Shown here one piece after another: positions 1 to 9,515 of a stretch of DNA of 47,204 bases. Location: NCBI GenBank assembly GCA_029553545.1, contig JAKPKU010000157.1, positions 1 to 47,204 of the forward strand, in the 5' to 3' direction. The position numbers and the translations under genes are program-made. Position 1 is the stretch's first letter. Each line of letters starts with the position of its first letter. Below the pieces are notes generated by a model that made no database searches, was not told the origin of the DNA, and was given only the letters and a program-made list of their open reading frames with translations. Source of the DNA: Candidatus Cloacimonadota bacterium (GTDB lineage Bacteria; Cloacimonadota; Cloacimonadia; Cloacimonadales; WRIO01).

Positions 1-3
1 CAT
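1..3 (-). CDS. Start codon of a gene running off the left edge
   Basis: Only the ATG is inside the window (CAT on the plus strand). It is preceded on the minus strand by an AAGGAGATAAGAA ribosome-binding stretch and by a good promoter at 34-61, so a real gene almost certainly begins here. It lies downstream of ftsZ in the same direction but has its own promoter. Nothing can be said about the product. Confidence 0.6.
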
Positions 4-33
4 TTCTTATCTCCTTGTGGTTGATTAAGTACC

Positions 34-61
34 AATATAAACCTCCTAACTTATTTGTCAA
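34..61 (-). promoter_or_regulatory. Sigma70-type promoter for the left-edge gene
   Basis: On the minus strand a consensus TTGACA (56-61) is separated by 16 bases from TATATT (34-39). The start codon lies about 30 bases downstream. The promoter makes the edge gene transcriptionally independent of the dcw operon, which ends at the terminator near 245-274. Confidence 0.65.
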
Positions 62-129
62 GAGATATTTACATTAATTTTATGCCTTTTTTTAAATAGA
101 TTTCTTGAGAAAATATAGTTGACTATGCA

Positions 130-162
130 ACACCCTCTATATAGAGGGTGATGTTTTTATTT
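130..162 (+). terminator. Hairpin with T-tract, possible terminator or small repeat
   Basis: CACCCTCTATATAGAGGGTG forms a perfect palindromic stem and is followed on the plus strand by a T-rich run. No plus-strand gene leads into it. The segment just before it, ACTATGCAACA, recurs near position 199, so it may belong to a small repeat instead. Confidence 0.35.
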
Positions 163-244
163 TTGATTCTGCTTTATTCTTTTATAAGCAATTTTGGTTA
201 CTATGCAACAGCCTCAGATTTTATATTCAAAAAGCAGGTCAATG

Positions 245-276
245 AAAAAAGGCGTGGGCATTGATGCTCACGCCTT
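245..276 (-). terminator. Rho-independent terminator of the dcw operon
   Basis: The stem GGCGTGgGCA / TGCtCACGCC (251-274) with a TTGA loop is followed on the minus strand by six T residues. It lies about 20 bases beyond the ftsZ stop codon and closes the division operon. Confidence 0.85.
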
Positions 277-294
277 GTATAATAGCATTGAATA

Positions 295-1584
295 CTAATC
301 AAATATTTTCTTCAAAAATGATGGTCTTTCAGGTATTTCATTGTTTGATTTTTGTATTGTACTTGTGGTTTTTGTATAGTCAATTACATTGCTGTTATTC
401 TGAGTAGGGTTGATATCTGGTTGATGAAACTGTATATTAGGCTTGTGTTGAATATCAGGTTGTGTACCACCAATTCGTAGCACAGGTGTTGGGTTTACTG
501 GTGTATTTTGTTGCATAAATGAAGGAGGATTGACTTGTTCAGTGGTGCTTGATGGTGTATTTCTTGTTGTATTATTGATAGTTGCAGGTTTTTTTAATTG
601 AAGCGATTTACTCAAAGAACTGATATCATTAAAGTCGATACCAGTGGCAATAATGGTCACAATCAAATTATCTTTCATCTCAGGGTTGAAAGTGATACCT
701 GTTATGACATTTTCATTATCACCAGCAGCGCCAATTATGCTTGTATTGATAGCTTCATATTCGTCCATCATCAAATCGTCACCACCAGTAACATTAATAA
801 GTATGCCTTTGCACTTGTCAAGGTTCACATGAGATAAAAGAGGATTTGAAGATGCTAATTGAGCAGCTTTTAATGCACGACCTTCGCCAGAAGCTTCGCC
901 AGAGCCCATTAAAGCATAACCTGGATAACTCATAATTGTTTTTATATCTGCGAAGTCTACATTGATATAGCCGCTCTTATTGATAATATCAGAGACAGCT
1001 TTTGCAGCATTAGCAAGTACTTCGTCACATTTTAAAAAGGCATCTCTTACGCTTAAACGTCCGTAAACTTCACTAATTTTGTCATTTGGTATCACAATTA
1101 GTGTGTCGACATTTTCTTCAAGTTCAGTTAATCCATCCATTGCATTCCTTGCCCTGTTTGATCCTTCCCAGGAAAAGGGGAATGTAACAATACCAAGAGT
1201 TAGAATTCCTCTTTCACGTGCTTTTTTTGCAATAACTGGCGCTGCGCCTGTACCAGTGCCTCCGCCCATACCAGCTGCGATAAAAAGCATATTTGCATTT
1301 TCAATTTGTTCTTCGATATCATGCATCGATTCAATTGCTGCATCTTTACCAACAGTTGGGTTTGCGCCAGCACCTAAACCATTTGCAATTCTTCCACCTA
1401 ACTGAACTCTGTTTTCTGATAATGAAATATTTAAAGCTTGAGTATCAGTATTTGCTACTATATATTCGACACCTTCGATGTCTTTATTAATCATTGCATT
1501 TATTGCGTTTCCACCGCTGCCCCCAACGCCAATGATTTTAATTCTTGTATTAAAGTGATTTTCTGCTGCGTATTGAATGCTCAT
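295..1584 (-). CDS. ftsZ: Cell division protein FtsZ
   Basis: This is the tubulin-like GTPase that polymerises into the cytokinetic Z-ring under the membrane. The 429-residue protein has the N-terminal nucleotide fold with GVGGSGGNAINAM, the tubulin signature GGGTGTGAAP near residue 105, and the T7-loop region NVDFADIKTIM. A Gln/Asn/Pro/Thr-rich linker from about residue 330 leads to a C-terminal peptide EIPERPSFLKKIFD of the kind that binds FtsA. The ATG follows a GGAGGAAACG ribosome-binding site nine bases after the ftsA stop. It is the last gene of the dcw operon, with the terminator just downstream. Confidence 0.98.
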   Translation of the reverse strand: MSIQYAAENHFNTRIKIIGVGGSGGNAINAMINKDIEGVEYIVANTDTQALNISLSENRVQLGGRIANGLGAGANPTVGKDAAIESMHDIEEQIENANMLFIAAGMGGGTGTGAAPVIAKKARERGILTLGIVTFPFSWEGSNRARNAMDGLTELEENVDTLIVIPNDKISEVYGRLSVRDAFLKCDEVLANAAKAVSDIINKSGYINVDFADIKTIMSYPGYALMGSGEASGEGRALKAAQLASSNPLLSHVNLDKCKGILINVTGGDDLMMDEYEAINTSIIGAAGDNENVITGITFNPEMKDNLIVTIIATGIDFNDISSLSKSLQLKKPATINNTTRNTPSSTTEQVNPPSFMQQNTPVNPTPVLRIGGTQPDIQHKPNIQFHQPDINPTQNNSNVIDYTKTTSTIQKSNNEIPERPSFLKKIFD

Positions 1585-1593
1585 CGTTTCCTC

Positions 1594-2856
1594 CTATGTT
1601 AATTCTTTAAAAAAATTTATTATTGATTGTTTAATTCCTTTTAAACCGAATGAGAAATTAAAATTACTCTCTTTTTTATTGCCTGTTAAATCATCCAATG
1701 CAAAGTAGAGGGTGCCTACGATAGTTGAATAATTTGGTGTATTGAGGTCTTGGACGATAGAGGTAAAGCCAGAAAAGTCTGGGTAAGCTATCCTTACAGA
1801 CATATTAAATATTTTATAACAAAGCTTGCTAAAGCAATTCATATGCGCAGCACCACCCGTAAGAACAATACCGGCTACAGGAGAATTAATCTTTTGATAA
1901 TTGTTTAGGTAATGCTTATATACTTCATTTAATATTTCTTCTACTCTATCTTCGATGATTTTAATAATAAAATCAAGCGGTACAACTCCTGCAGGTCTTC
2001 CACCAATGCCTTTAATCTCGACATCTGTGCCTGGATAAGCTGTATCATTTGCATAATTATTTACTTCTATTTTGATTTGTTCTGCAAAGTCTGGGGTTGT
2101 TTTTAAGTGAGTGTATAAGTCGTAGGTGATAAGCTGGCTACCTTTGTCTACAGATAAAGCAAATTGTGGGTACTTCTTATTCATCAGCAATAAATCTGAG
2201 ATATTGCTCCCTACATCAAGTAATAGTCCACCAAGATCTTGTTCGTATTCATTCATGGTTGCCTTTGCAGATGCTATTGGGGCATAAACATATTTTGCCT
2301 CTGAAAATCCCGCCATTTTAATTGCTTTTTTAATATTTCGCATAGGCGCAACTTCAGCAGTAACAATTAATGCTTTGACACTTAGCTCATAACCATCCAT
2401 ACCAATGGGATTTGGGATATTCTCTTGTTCATCTAATGTATAATATTGAGGGATGCAATGAATTATCTCATATTGCTCTGAATTGAAATGACGCTTATTC
2501 TCAATAACAGCATTGCTTAAAACATGATCAACATGTAATTGTTCTATTTCTGTAAGACCTTGTCCACTTGTTAAATGAACTGTGCCTTGCGAAATATGAG
2601 AAGATAAATATGATCCAGCTATTGAAACGTATAAGTTTTGAGCTGTTTTGTTGGCAACGCTTTCTGCAGTTGTTATTGAAGATATAATTGATTCAGAAAA
2701 CAGCTTTAAATCTTGCACTTTCCCATTTAGGAATCCTGCTGTTTTTGCTTTACCAATACCTAAAACAGTAATCTTTAGGTCCTTGTCTATTGATGCAATT
2801 ACTGAGCTAATTTTTGCACTCCCTATGTCAAGCCCGGTAATTATTGTTTCTTTCAT
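1594..2856 (-). CDS. ftsA: Cell division protein FtsA
   Basis: FtsA is an actin-family ATPase that tethers FtsZ filaments to the inner membrane and recruits late division proteins. The 420-residue protein opens with the phosphate-1 motif TGLDIGSAKISSVIA and contains the second phosphate motif LLLDVGSNISDLLLM near residue 215 and the adenosine motif GIVLTGGAAHM near residue 335. The extreme C-terminus, IKQSIINFFKEL, can form the amphipathic membrane-targeting helix. A GGAGGATAA site precedes the ATG. It sits between ftsQ and ftsZ in the standard order. Confidence 0.97.
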   Translation of the reverse strand: MKETIITGLDIGSAKISSVIASIDKDLKITVLGIGKAKTAGFLNGKVQDLKLFSESIISSITTAESVANKTAQNLYVSIAGSYLSSHISQGTVHLTSGQGLTEIEQLHVDHVLSNAVIENKRHFNSEQYEIIHCIPQYYTLDEQENIPNPIGMDGYELSVKALIVTAEVAPMRNIKKAIKMAGFSEAKYVYAPIASAKATMNEYEQDLGGLLLDVGSNISDLLLMNKKYPQFALSVDKGSQLITYDLYTHLKTTPDFAEQIKIEVNNYANDTAYPGTDVEIKGIGGRPAGVVPLDFIIKIIEDRVEEILNEVYKHYLNNYQKINSPVAGIVLTGGAAHMNCFSKLCYKIFNMSVRIAYPDFSGFTSIVQDLNTPNYSTIVGTLYFALDDLTGNKKESNFNFSFGLKGIKQSIINFFKELT

Positions 2857-2925
2857 TTATCCTCCAATAACTGATGCCATTTTACAAATACTGATTATTT
2901 AATCAAGATATTTTTTTAAAACTTT

Positions 2926-3678
2926 TTATTCTCTTATAACTGCTTGATCTTTAAACCTTAAGTCGATTGTAATGTTTTTTTGAAAACTTTGATTATCTCT
3001 CAGAAATATATATCTTTCAAGTCTTTTATTGATATCTGTATCCCCAATTATTACACGGCATCCTTTATGAGCGTCGATAAAGGCAATATCTTTTCCTTTG
3101 AAATAATATTCTGAAATATTGTTAGACAAATTAATATCCTTCTTCTTTATACTATTGTGAAGTTGAAAAATCTGTTTCAAGCTCTTATTTTCAATGGCTT
3201 TACCTATTTGAATGCTTGTATTTTGAATATTGATATTTGCAAAAGGTATATCTTCTGCTGGGTAAAAATCCGCCTTATCTAATACAATAAAGTTTTCATC
3301 AACAGGAAAGAAATCGCCCTCTGGTGTCTTAACATAAAGAACTCCAAGCCTCTCGTGTATTTCAATCCTAACTGTTGATGGCAACCTTCTTGATACGATT
3401 ACAGATTTTACCCTAACGATGTTTTCATATTTTCGAATAAAGTCCTGCTTTTTTACTTTAAATGTGTTCTTGCCGATAAATTCTGCTGATAAGTTTTCCA
3501 AAAAGACAGGGTCAAGGTTCTTCTGACCAACTATTTCGATTTTTTTAATATTGAAGGCATCCATATCTTTAATAAAATAGACAATTAAATGCCACATACC
3601 TATTACGAAAAATGTTATTAGTATGAAAAAGACAAAAAATCTTGTCGATCCCCTTTTTCTGCGATAACGTCTATTCAT
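2926..3678 (-). CDS. ftsQ: Cell division protein FtsQ (DivIB family)
   Basis: FtsQ is a bitopic divisome scaffold protein that binds FtsL/FtsB. The 250-residue protein has a basic N-terminus (RRYRRKRGSTR), one transmembrane helix at about residues 12-34, then a POTRA domain starting at IKKIEIVGQKNL and an FtsQ-type C-terminal domain containing RLPSTVRIEIHERLGVLYV. The ATG overlaps the end of murB by 8 bases. A gap of about 70 bases separates it from ftsA, the largest gap in the 3' part of the operon. Confidence 0.9.
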   Translation of the reverse strand: MNRRYRRKRGSTRFFVFFILITFFVIGMWHLIVYFIKDMDAFNIKKIEIVGQKNLDPVFLENLSAEFIGKNTFKVKKQDFIRKYENIVRVKSVIVSRRLPSTVRIEIHERLGVLYVKTPEGDFFPVDENFIVLDKADFYPAEDIPFANINIQNTSIQIGKAIENKSLKQIFQLHNSIKKKDINLSNNISEYYFKGKDIAFIDAHKGCRVIIGDTDINKRLERYIFLRDNQSFQKNITIDLRFKDQAVIRE

Positions 3679-4531
3679 TTATTATTTTAATCTCCAGCTC
3701 AAGCTCAATGTTGTACTTGCGCTTTACTTCACTCTTTATTTTATCAATGAGAGTCAACATTTCTTTAAACGACGCTTGCCCTTTATTAATTAGGAAATTA
3801 GCATGCTCATAACTGACCATTGCATCGCCGACAGCATAACCTTTTAGCCCACAACTATCAATTAGCCTGCCAGCAGAGTTATTCTCTGGGTTTTTAAAGA
3901 AACAGCCTATATTTGGCATATTCAATGGCTGGCTTTGTCTTCTTTTATCAATGTTTTCTCTCATTTTGCTTAATACAATGCCTTTGTCGACTTTTTCAAC
4001 ATTAAGTGTGATTTCTACAATGAAACCATTTATCGAAGATTTTCTATATGAGAAATGGCAATCTTCTTTCCTGAATGTCTTAATTCCATCTTGATTTGCT
4101 ACTTTTATAGAATGAACATAGTCTCCAATCTGTTTTTGGTAGGCGCCAGCATTCATTGCCACTAACCCGCCCATATTTGCAGGTATGCCTGATAGAAACT
4201 CCAGCCCACCTAAATTGTATTCAGCAAGCTTCTTGATTAAAACATTGATGTTTATGTTCGGAGAAATAGTTAAAAGGTTGTTATCTTCTTTTGTTTTTTC
4301 TAAAATGAATTTCCAAGGTATGTATTTATCACTGATTAAAACGTGGTGTTCCGTATTTCCAAACAGTATGTTTGAGCAGCCACCTAAAGGGATTATCTTG
4401 TTAGTATTATGATACTTCTGATAAAGATTGATCAAGTCATCAAAACTCTTTGGAAAGTAAAGATGCGAGGTATCTTCTCCAATTTTGATATGCGATAAGT
4501 CTCTTAAAGACAGCATACAAGGCTTGTTCAT
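3671..4531 (-). CDS. murB: UDP-N-acetylmuramate dehydrogenase MurB
   Basis: MurB is an FAD enzyme that reduces UDP-GlcNAc-enolpyruvate to UDP-MurNAc with NADPH. FAD-binding motifs LGGCSNILF and LSGIPANMGGLVAMNAGAY are visible, followed by the substrate-loop motif FSYRKSS and the catalytic-serine motif in NNSAGRLIDSCGLKG. The length (286 residues) and missing extra loop suggest the shorter type II form. It overlaps murC by 4 bases and ftsQ by 8 bases. No ddl gene separates it from ftsQ, as one often does elsewhere. Confidence 0.96.
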   Translation of the reverse strand: MNKPCMLSLRDLSHIKIGEDTSHLYFPKSFDDLINLYQKYHNTNKIIPLGGCSNILFGNTEHHVLISDKYIPWKFILEKTKEDNNLLTISPNININVLIKKLAEYNLGGLEFLSGIPANMGGLVAMNAGAYQKQIGDYVHSIKVANQDGIKTFRKEDCHFSYRKSSINGFIVEITLNVEKVDKGIVLSKMRENIDKRRQSQPLNMPNIGCFFKNPENNSAGRLIDSCGLKGYAVGDAMVSYEHANFLINKGQASFKEMLTLIDKIKSEVKRKYNIELELEIKIINE

Positions 4532-5895
4532 TTTAATCTCTCCAAGATCTCTGCACCGTATTTGTAAATATCTCCTGCCCCCATTGTGATAAGTACATCT
4601 TCTTTTTCTAAGTGCTCTAAAACTGTGCTGATAATATCATCTTTATTTTCGATAAAGTGCACATGATGGTGCCCAGATTGTATTGCAGCATCGGCTATGA
4701 GTTGGCCAGTAACTCCTTCGATAGGCAATTCGCGTGCAGGGTAGATTGGTGCAACAAAAAGCAAGTCGGATTGATAGAATGAACGCCCAAAGTCTAAGGC
4801 AAAATCTTTTGTTCTGGAATACAAATGCGGTTGAAATAGGACTATGATTCTTTTTTGGGTATTTTCTCTTATGCCAGATAGAGTAACTTTTATTTCTGTT
4901 GGATGATGTGCATAATCATCATATATCCTGATGCCTTTAGCTTCTCCAATAAATTCAAATCTCCTAAATACGCCTTTAAACTCTTCTATGCCTTTTTTTA
5001 TCATCTCAAATGGTATATCCATTTCAATACCAACAGCAATGGCAAGTAATGCATTTTGAATATTGTGATTGCCGATAAGTTCAGTATTGATATTGCCTAA
5101 AATATATTCTTTGTAAAGTACATCAAATGAAGTCTTGAAACTATCTTGGTTAATGTTTATAGCTCTAACTTCAGCTTGACGTGATAAACCGTATGTTAAA
5201 ACCCTCTTTTTTATGCTTGGTAAAACTGATTGCACACCATTATCATCGAGGCAAGCTATCACGCAGCCAAAAAAAGGTACTTTATTAGCATACTGAATAA
5301 AGGCTGACTTGATTTCATCAAGGTCTGTATAACAATCTAAGTGGTCTGCTTCGATGTTTGTGATTGCCGCAATAACTGGTGTAAGCGTCAAAAATGAACG
5401 ATCATATTCATCTGCTTCTACAATCATATATTTCCCAGAGCCAAGGCGATTGTTTGTACCAAAATTTTGCACTCTTCCACCAACTATAACAGTCGGATCA
5501 AGCATGGCATTACTCAATACCATACCAACTAAAGATGTGCTTGTGGTTTTGCCATGTGTACCTGCAATGCCAATACCAAAAGACATTCTCATTAGTTCTG
5601 CGAGCATTTCAGCGCGTCTGATAACAGGTATCTTTTGGCTTATTGCATACACAACTTCGGGGTTGTTATTTTTAATTGCAGAAGACTTTACAACAACATC
5701 CACTTCTTTAATATTGTTGACATTATGGTTGTAAAAAATGACTATGCCTTTGTCTTCTAAGTATCGTGTGATTTCTGAATTTTGCATATCGGAACCAGTA
5801 ATCTCATAGCCATGGTTCAAAAGAAATTCAGCAATGCCACTCATACCAATTCCGCCAATCCCTATAAAATGAATCTTTTTTGTCTTACCTAACAT
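4528..5895 (-). CDS. murC: UDP-N-acetylmuramate--L-alanine ligase MurC
   Basis: MurC adds L-alanine to UDP-MurNAc with ATP. Motifs are HFIGIGGIGMSGIAEFL (N-terminal UDP-binding Rossmann fold), GTHGKTTSTSLV (ATP P-loop) and YDDYAHHPTEI in the C-terminal domain. I chose the ATG at 5895 because it follows AGGAGGTAAT directly. An upstream in-frame ATG at 5925 would include that ribosome-binding site. With this start the enzyme has 455 residues, normal for the family. Confidence 0.96.
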   Translation of the reverse strand: MLGKTKKIHFIGIGGIGMSGIAEFLLNHGYEITGSDMQNSEITRYLEDKGIVIFYNHNVNNIKEVDVVVKSSAIKNNNPEVVYAISQKIPVIRRAEMLAELMRMSFGIGIAGTHGKTTSTSLVGMVLSNAMLDPTVIVGGRVQNFGTNNRLGSGKYMIVEADEYDRSFLTLTPVIAAITNIEADHLDCYTDLDEIKSAFIQYANKVPFFGCVIACLDDNGVQSVLPSIKKRVLTYGLSRQAEVRAININQDSFKTSFDVLYKEYILGNINTELIGNHNIQNALLAIAVGIEMDIPFEMIKKGIEEFKGVFRRFEFIGEAKGIRIYDDYAHHPTEIKVTLSGIRENTQKRIIVLFQPHLYSRTKDFALDFGRSFYQSDLLFVAPIYPARELPIEGVTGQLIADAAIQSGHHHVHFIENKDDIISTVLEHLEKEDVLITMGAGDIYKYGAEILERLK

Positions 5896-5939
5896 ATTAC
5901 CTCCTGAATTTCTTTTCTTTATCATAGTATTATAAAAGG

Positions 5940-7025
5940 CTATTTTATTGTACCTTGTAAGGTATTTATTATTGAATTATAAATAACCAAGCTTGCTTCT
6001 ATATGGATTGAATCTACAAATTTGTCTTTGATTTGATCGAGGTTTTCAGAACATGATAAAAAGACTTTTTGAAAATTGTGGCAATATTTTTGTTCTAAAA
6101 CAACAGCATAACCTTTATTTTGAAAGTCTAATGCATTAAATACTTGATGATTACCTGCTGCATCTGGTAGAGGAATAATCATAGAGGGCAACTTCTTACT
6201 CTCTATTTCAGAGAGTGTCAGCGCACCAGCACGGCATACAACCATGTCTGCTGAATTATACATTTTATGAAGTTCATCAGAAAAATCAAATGCAAAAATG
6301 CCATTCTGATTATCTATTCGATTTTGAATTTTCTTTAGATGATCTTTGCCTGTTTGCCATAAGATCTCAAAACCATTACTTTGAATAAAATCGATATTCT
6401 TGAGTATTAATGAGTTAATAAAGAGAGACCCTTGGCTGCCACCGAGTATTAATAACTTTTTGCTATCTTGTTTGAGCTTATATTTGTCGAAATCAATCTT
6501 CTCATTTGATAATAACTTTTCTTTATAAATGGGGTTCCCTGTATATACTGTCTTATTTTTCACAAAATAGGTTTTCGAGTCTTGATATGCTATATAAGCT
6601 TTTTTAGCATATTTGCCCAAAAAGCGTGTGGTGATTCCTGGATAGCTATTTTGCTCATGAATAAAGAGAGGGAACTTTGCCAATATCGATGCAATCCCAA
6701 CAGGACCTGAGACAAAGCCGCCTGTACAAATAACAAAGGCAGGTTTGTATTCTCTAATTTTTAGATATGATTTTAAGACACTGTTCAATAATTTAAAAGG
6801 GAATTTTACGTGTTGAAATGTCCAATTTCTATATAGTTTTTGAACATCGATAGGGTAGAATGGGATGTTTTTCCCTGTAACTATCTTTTCTTCAAGGCTA
6901 TCTTTATTGCCGATATAAAGGATCTCCCAGCCATTCTTTAAGAACTCATCACAGATAACCAATGCAGGAGTAATATGTCCACCTGTTCCTCCTGCTGAAA
7001 CAACGATTCTTTTATTATTAATCAT
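5940..7025 (-). CDS. murG: Lipid II synthase MurG
   Basis: MurG is a GT28-family peripheral membrane enzyme that transfers GlcNAc from UDP-GlcNAc to lipid I. The 361-residue protein shows the N-terminal glycine-rich loop SAGGTGGHITPALVI, the second loop GGFVSGPVGIA, HEQNSYPG, and the donor-binding C-terminal domain with GGSQGSLFIN and the ESKKLPSMIIPLPDAAGNHQ region. The start overlaps the ftsW stop by 4 bases. Confidence 0.96.
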   Translation of the reverse strand: MINNKRIVVSAGGTGGHITPALVICDEFLKNGWEILYIGNKDSLEEKIVTGKNIPFYPIDVQKLYRNWTFQHVKFPFKLLNSVLKSYLKIREYKPAFVICTGGFVSGPVGIASILAKFPLFIHEQNSYPGITTRFLGKYAKKAYIAYQDSKTYFVKNKTVYTGNPIYKEKLLSNEKIDFDKYKLKQDSKKLLILGGSQGSLFINSLILKNIDFIQSNGFEILWQTGKDHLKKIQNRIDNQNGIFAFDFSDELHKMYNSADMVVCRAGALTLSEIESKKLPSMIIPLPDAAGNHQVFNALDFQNKGYAVVLEQKYCHNFQKVFLSCSENLDQIKDKFVDSIHIEASLVIYNSIINTLQGTIK

Positions 7026-8185
7026 ATTTCACCTTCTTCAAATGTACTTAAATTGAGTATAAGCCCCATATTCACAGCATTAAAGAAAAATGATGTACCT
7101 CCATAGCTCAAAAACGGCATTGTTAAACCAGTTGGAGGTAAAGCAGAAATAGAGACGCCAGTATTTACCATTGCTGGTAGAAAGAAATTTAATGCTAAAC
7201 CTATGCCTGCTAATTGTAGATATAAGTTTTTTGTTTTCCAGGCAATAGTGCATGATTTTAAGAAAATAAATGTATAAATAACGATTACGATTAATCCCCC
7301 TATAAAGCCATATTCTTCAGCTATTATAGCAAAAATATAGTCAGACTTTGCATCAGGGAGAAAATAGTGTTTTGCTCTGCCTTTCGATGGTCCTGTGCCA
7401 AATATATGCCCACTTGAAATTGCTGTGAGGCTCTCCTTTATTTGATATGCATCATCATTTGTATCACTTACTTTTATTTTGAAAAGCTTATGATATAAAG
7501 AGTATTGTGAAAACATCTCCATGCGTGATGAACGATAGCTTTCTTCGCCATGCTTGATCGTAAATAATGCTAAACCACCGACTAATACTACTAAAATCAA
7601 TAAGGTTGAAAACCTGATATTTGCAACAAAAAACATACTAAGAATTGCTATACCTAAGACTATTAATGTACTTAGGTGTTTCTCTGCATAGATTAAGCCA
7701 AAGACTAATGCACAGATTATTAGTAGAGGCAAAAAGTCCTTGATAAAATTAATTAGAGTTGATCTCTCGATATATAAGTACTTTTTATGAATAATCTTTG
7801 CCGTATAAAGGATGAGAATGATTGACGCTGGCATGCTCGGTTGAAGGCCAATTCCTCCAAAACGTAGCCAGCGAGTACCACCCTTTTGAGTAGTTCCTAT
7901 GATTAAAACCAGTATAAGTGCAACAATCGAAAAAAGAATTAGTAAAAAAGATGCTTTATTTATTAGGGTGAAGATGTTTTTTATACGAGAGAGCACAAGC
8001 ATTGTAGGGAGGGATATCAAAGCCCATTTTAATTGCATTTGGAAGTACTGAAGAGAATGCTCTGTACCTCGTGAAGAACCAATACTTAATTGAAGTAATA
8101 ATCCAAAAGCCATTAGTGCTAAGCACATAAATAATATGCTTTTGTCACAGGGATTATCATTCAAAAACTTCTTAACTATTTTCAT
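7022..8185 (-). CDS. ftsW: SEDS peptidoglycan polymerase FtsW
   Basis: FtsW is a polytopic glycosyltransferase that polymerises septal lipid II together with its partner PBP (the ftsI product upstream). The 387-residue protein has about ten hydrophobic helices and the SEDS hallmarks GGTRWLRFGGIGLQPSM, KSDYIFAIIAEEYGFIGG and a C-terminal PFLSYGGTS. It lies between murD and murG in standard dcw order, which favours FtsW over RodA. It overlaps murD by 14 bases. Confidence 0.95.
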   Translation of the reverse strand: MKIVKKFLNDNPCDKSILFMCLALMAFGLLLQLSIGSSRGTEHSLQYFQMQLKWALISLPTMLVLSRIKNIFTLINKASFLLILFSIVALILVLIIGTTQKGGTRWLRFGGIGLQPSMPASIILILYTAKIIHKKYLYIERSTLINFIKDFLPLLIICALVFGLIYAEKHLSTLIVLGIAILSMFFVANIRFSTLLILVVLVGGLALFTIKHGEESYRSSRMEMFSQYSLYHKLFKIKVSDTNDDAYQIKESLTAISSGHIFGTGPSKGRAKHYFLPDAKSDYIFAIIAEEYGFIGGLIVIVIYTFIFLKSCTIAWKTKNLYLQLAGIGLALNFFLPAMVNTGVSISALPPTGLTMPFLSYGGTSFFFNAVNMGLILNLSTFEEGEI

Positions 8186-9512
8186 CTTTCAATTTCTTCA
8201 CAATCTCTTTAAATACTTGACCGCGGTGCTCAAAATTTTGGAACATATCAAAGCTTGCACAAGCAGGTGAGAGGACGATATAATCGCCTTTTGTTGATTC
8301 TGCAAACGCTTTTCTCATTGCAGTTTCGAGGTCTGCAAACGATTCATATACTATTTTGTTTTGAAAACTATTTATCATTTTCTCTTTTGTTTCTCCAATG
8401 AGATATGTTTTTTGTGCATGATTCTTTAAAAGGTCGATCAGTACGCTATAATCTTCCCCTTTTTCAGAGCCACCCAAGATGATATGAATAGGTTTATCAA
8501 AAGAGAGAAGGGCATTTCTTACTGAGTCTGTATTGGTAGCTTTTGAGTCATTGATAAAGCTTATGCCTTTAATTGTATCGACGTGTTCTAATCTGTGCTC
8601 CAAAGCATGAAAAGTCTTTAAACCTCTTGTAAGAGTATTATCGTCAATCTTTACTTCATCTACAGCAAGTAGGGCTGACATAATATTGCAGTAATTATGA
8701 GGTCCTTTTAGCTGAGTATCAGTTAAAAAGATCTCTTTACCTTTCACACACAATATGTTTTCTTCTTTTTTATAATAGGCATCTGTGCAGTTTATTAGCG
8801 AAAACTCTTCTATCTTGGCTTTAATTAAGTGCCTATACTTTTTGATCATTATATCATCTGCAAAAAGAATTGCCTTTTGCTTTTTAGTTTGGTTTTTGAA
8901 AATATTAAACTTTGCTAAAATGTAGTCATCATAGCTATTATAGCGGTTCAGATGGTCTGGACTAATATTTGTTAAAACAGCTATATCTGGCATAAAATCT
9001 TTGATAAGCTCAAGCTGAAAACTACTCAGTTCAAGCACAATCCAATCATACTCATTTTCGATATCAAAGCTGCTAAAGGCATCGCCAATATTTCCTGCTA
9101 AAAGAGTTTTGTACCCAGCTGTTTTTAATAAATGGTAGATTAATGATACTGTCGTACTTTTCCCATTTGATCCTGTCACAGCTATGACTTTGCTCTTCTT
9201 GTTCATAATTTGATAAGCAAATTCAATTTCACTCATCACAGGCAAACCTCTATCCATAGCCTTTCTGACGATAGGAATGCTCTGTGGCACGCCTGGGCTC
9301 AGAATAATGTAATCAGTATCTAATACTTTTTCTGTATTGCCACCAAACTCGCAGTCATAGAGTGTTTCAAGCGAAGCGCTTTCAGGAATACTCTCTTTCT
9401 TTTTTGAGTCTGATAAAAACACATAGCCGCCAGCTTTTTTAATCTTTTCAGCTGCCGCTAAACCACTTCTGGCTATACCTATTATTGAAAATCTTTGTTT
9501 TAAAAATAACAT
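8172..9512 (-). CDS. murD: UDP-MurNAc-L-Ala--D-Glu ligase MurD
   Basis: MurD adds D-glutamate in the cytoplasmic stage of peptidoglycan synthesis. The 446-residue protein has an N-terminal Rossmann domain (FSIIGIARSGLAAAEKIKKA), the P-loop TGSNGKSTTVSL near residue 115, NISPDHLNRY, and the C-terminal FINDSKATNTDSV motif with GGSEKGEDY. Three bases separate it from mraY. Confidence 0.96.
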   Translation of the reverse strand: MLFLKQRFSIIGIARSGLAAAEKIKKAGGYVFLSDSKKKESIPESASLETLYDCEFGGNTEKVLDTDYIILSPGVPQSIPIVRKAMDRGLPVMSEIEFAYQIMNKKSKVIAVTGSNGKSTTVSLIYHLLKTAGYKTLLAGNIGDAFSSFDIENEYDWIVLELSSFQLELIKDFMPDIAVLTNISPDHLNRYNSYDDYILAKFNIFKNQTKKQKAILFADDIMIKKYRHLIKAKIEEFSLINCTDAYYKKEENILCVKGKEIFLTDTQLKGPHNYCNIMSALLAVDEVKIDDNTLTRGLKTFHALEHRLEHVDTIKGISFINDSKATNTDSVRNALLSFDKPIHIILGGSEKGEDYSVLIDLLKNHAQKTYLIGETKEKMINSFQNKIVYESFADLETAMRKAFAESTKGDYIVLSPACASFDMFQNFEHRGQVFKEIVKKLKDENS

Positions 9513-9515
9513 ACT

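Noticed and set aside
3671-4531. Search for a ddl gene between murB and ftsQ
   Set aside because: murB and ftsQ overlap, so ddl is absent here and must be elsewhere in the genome.
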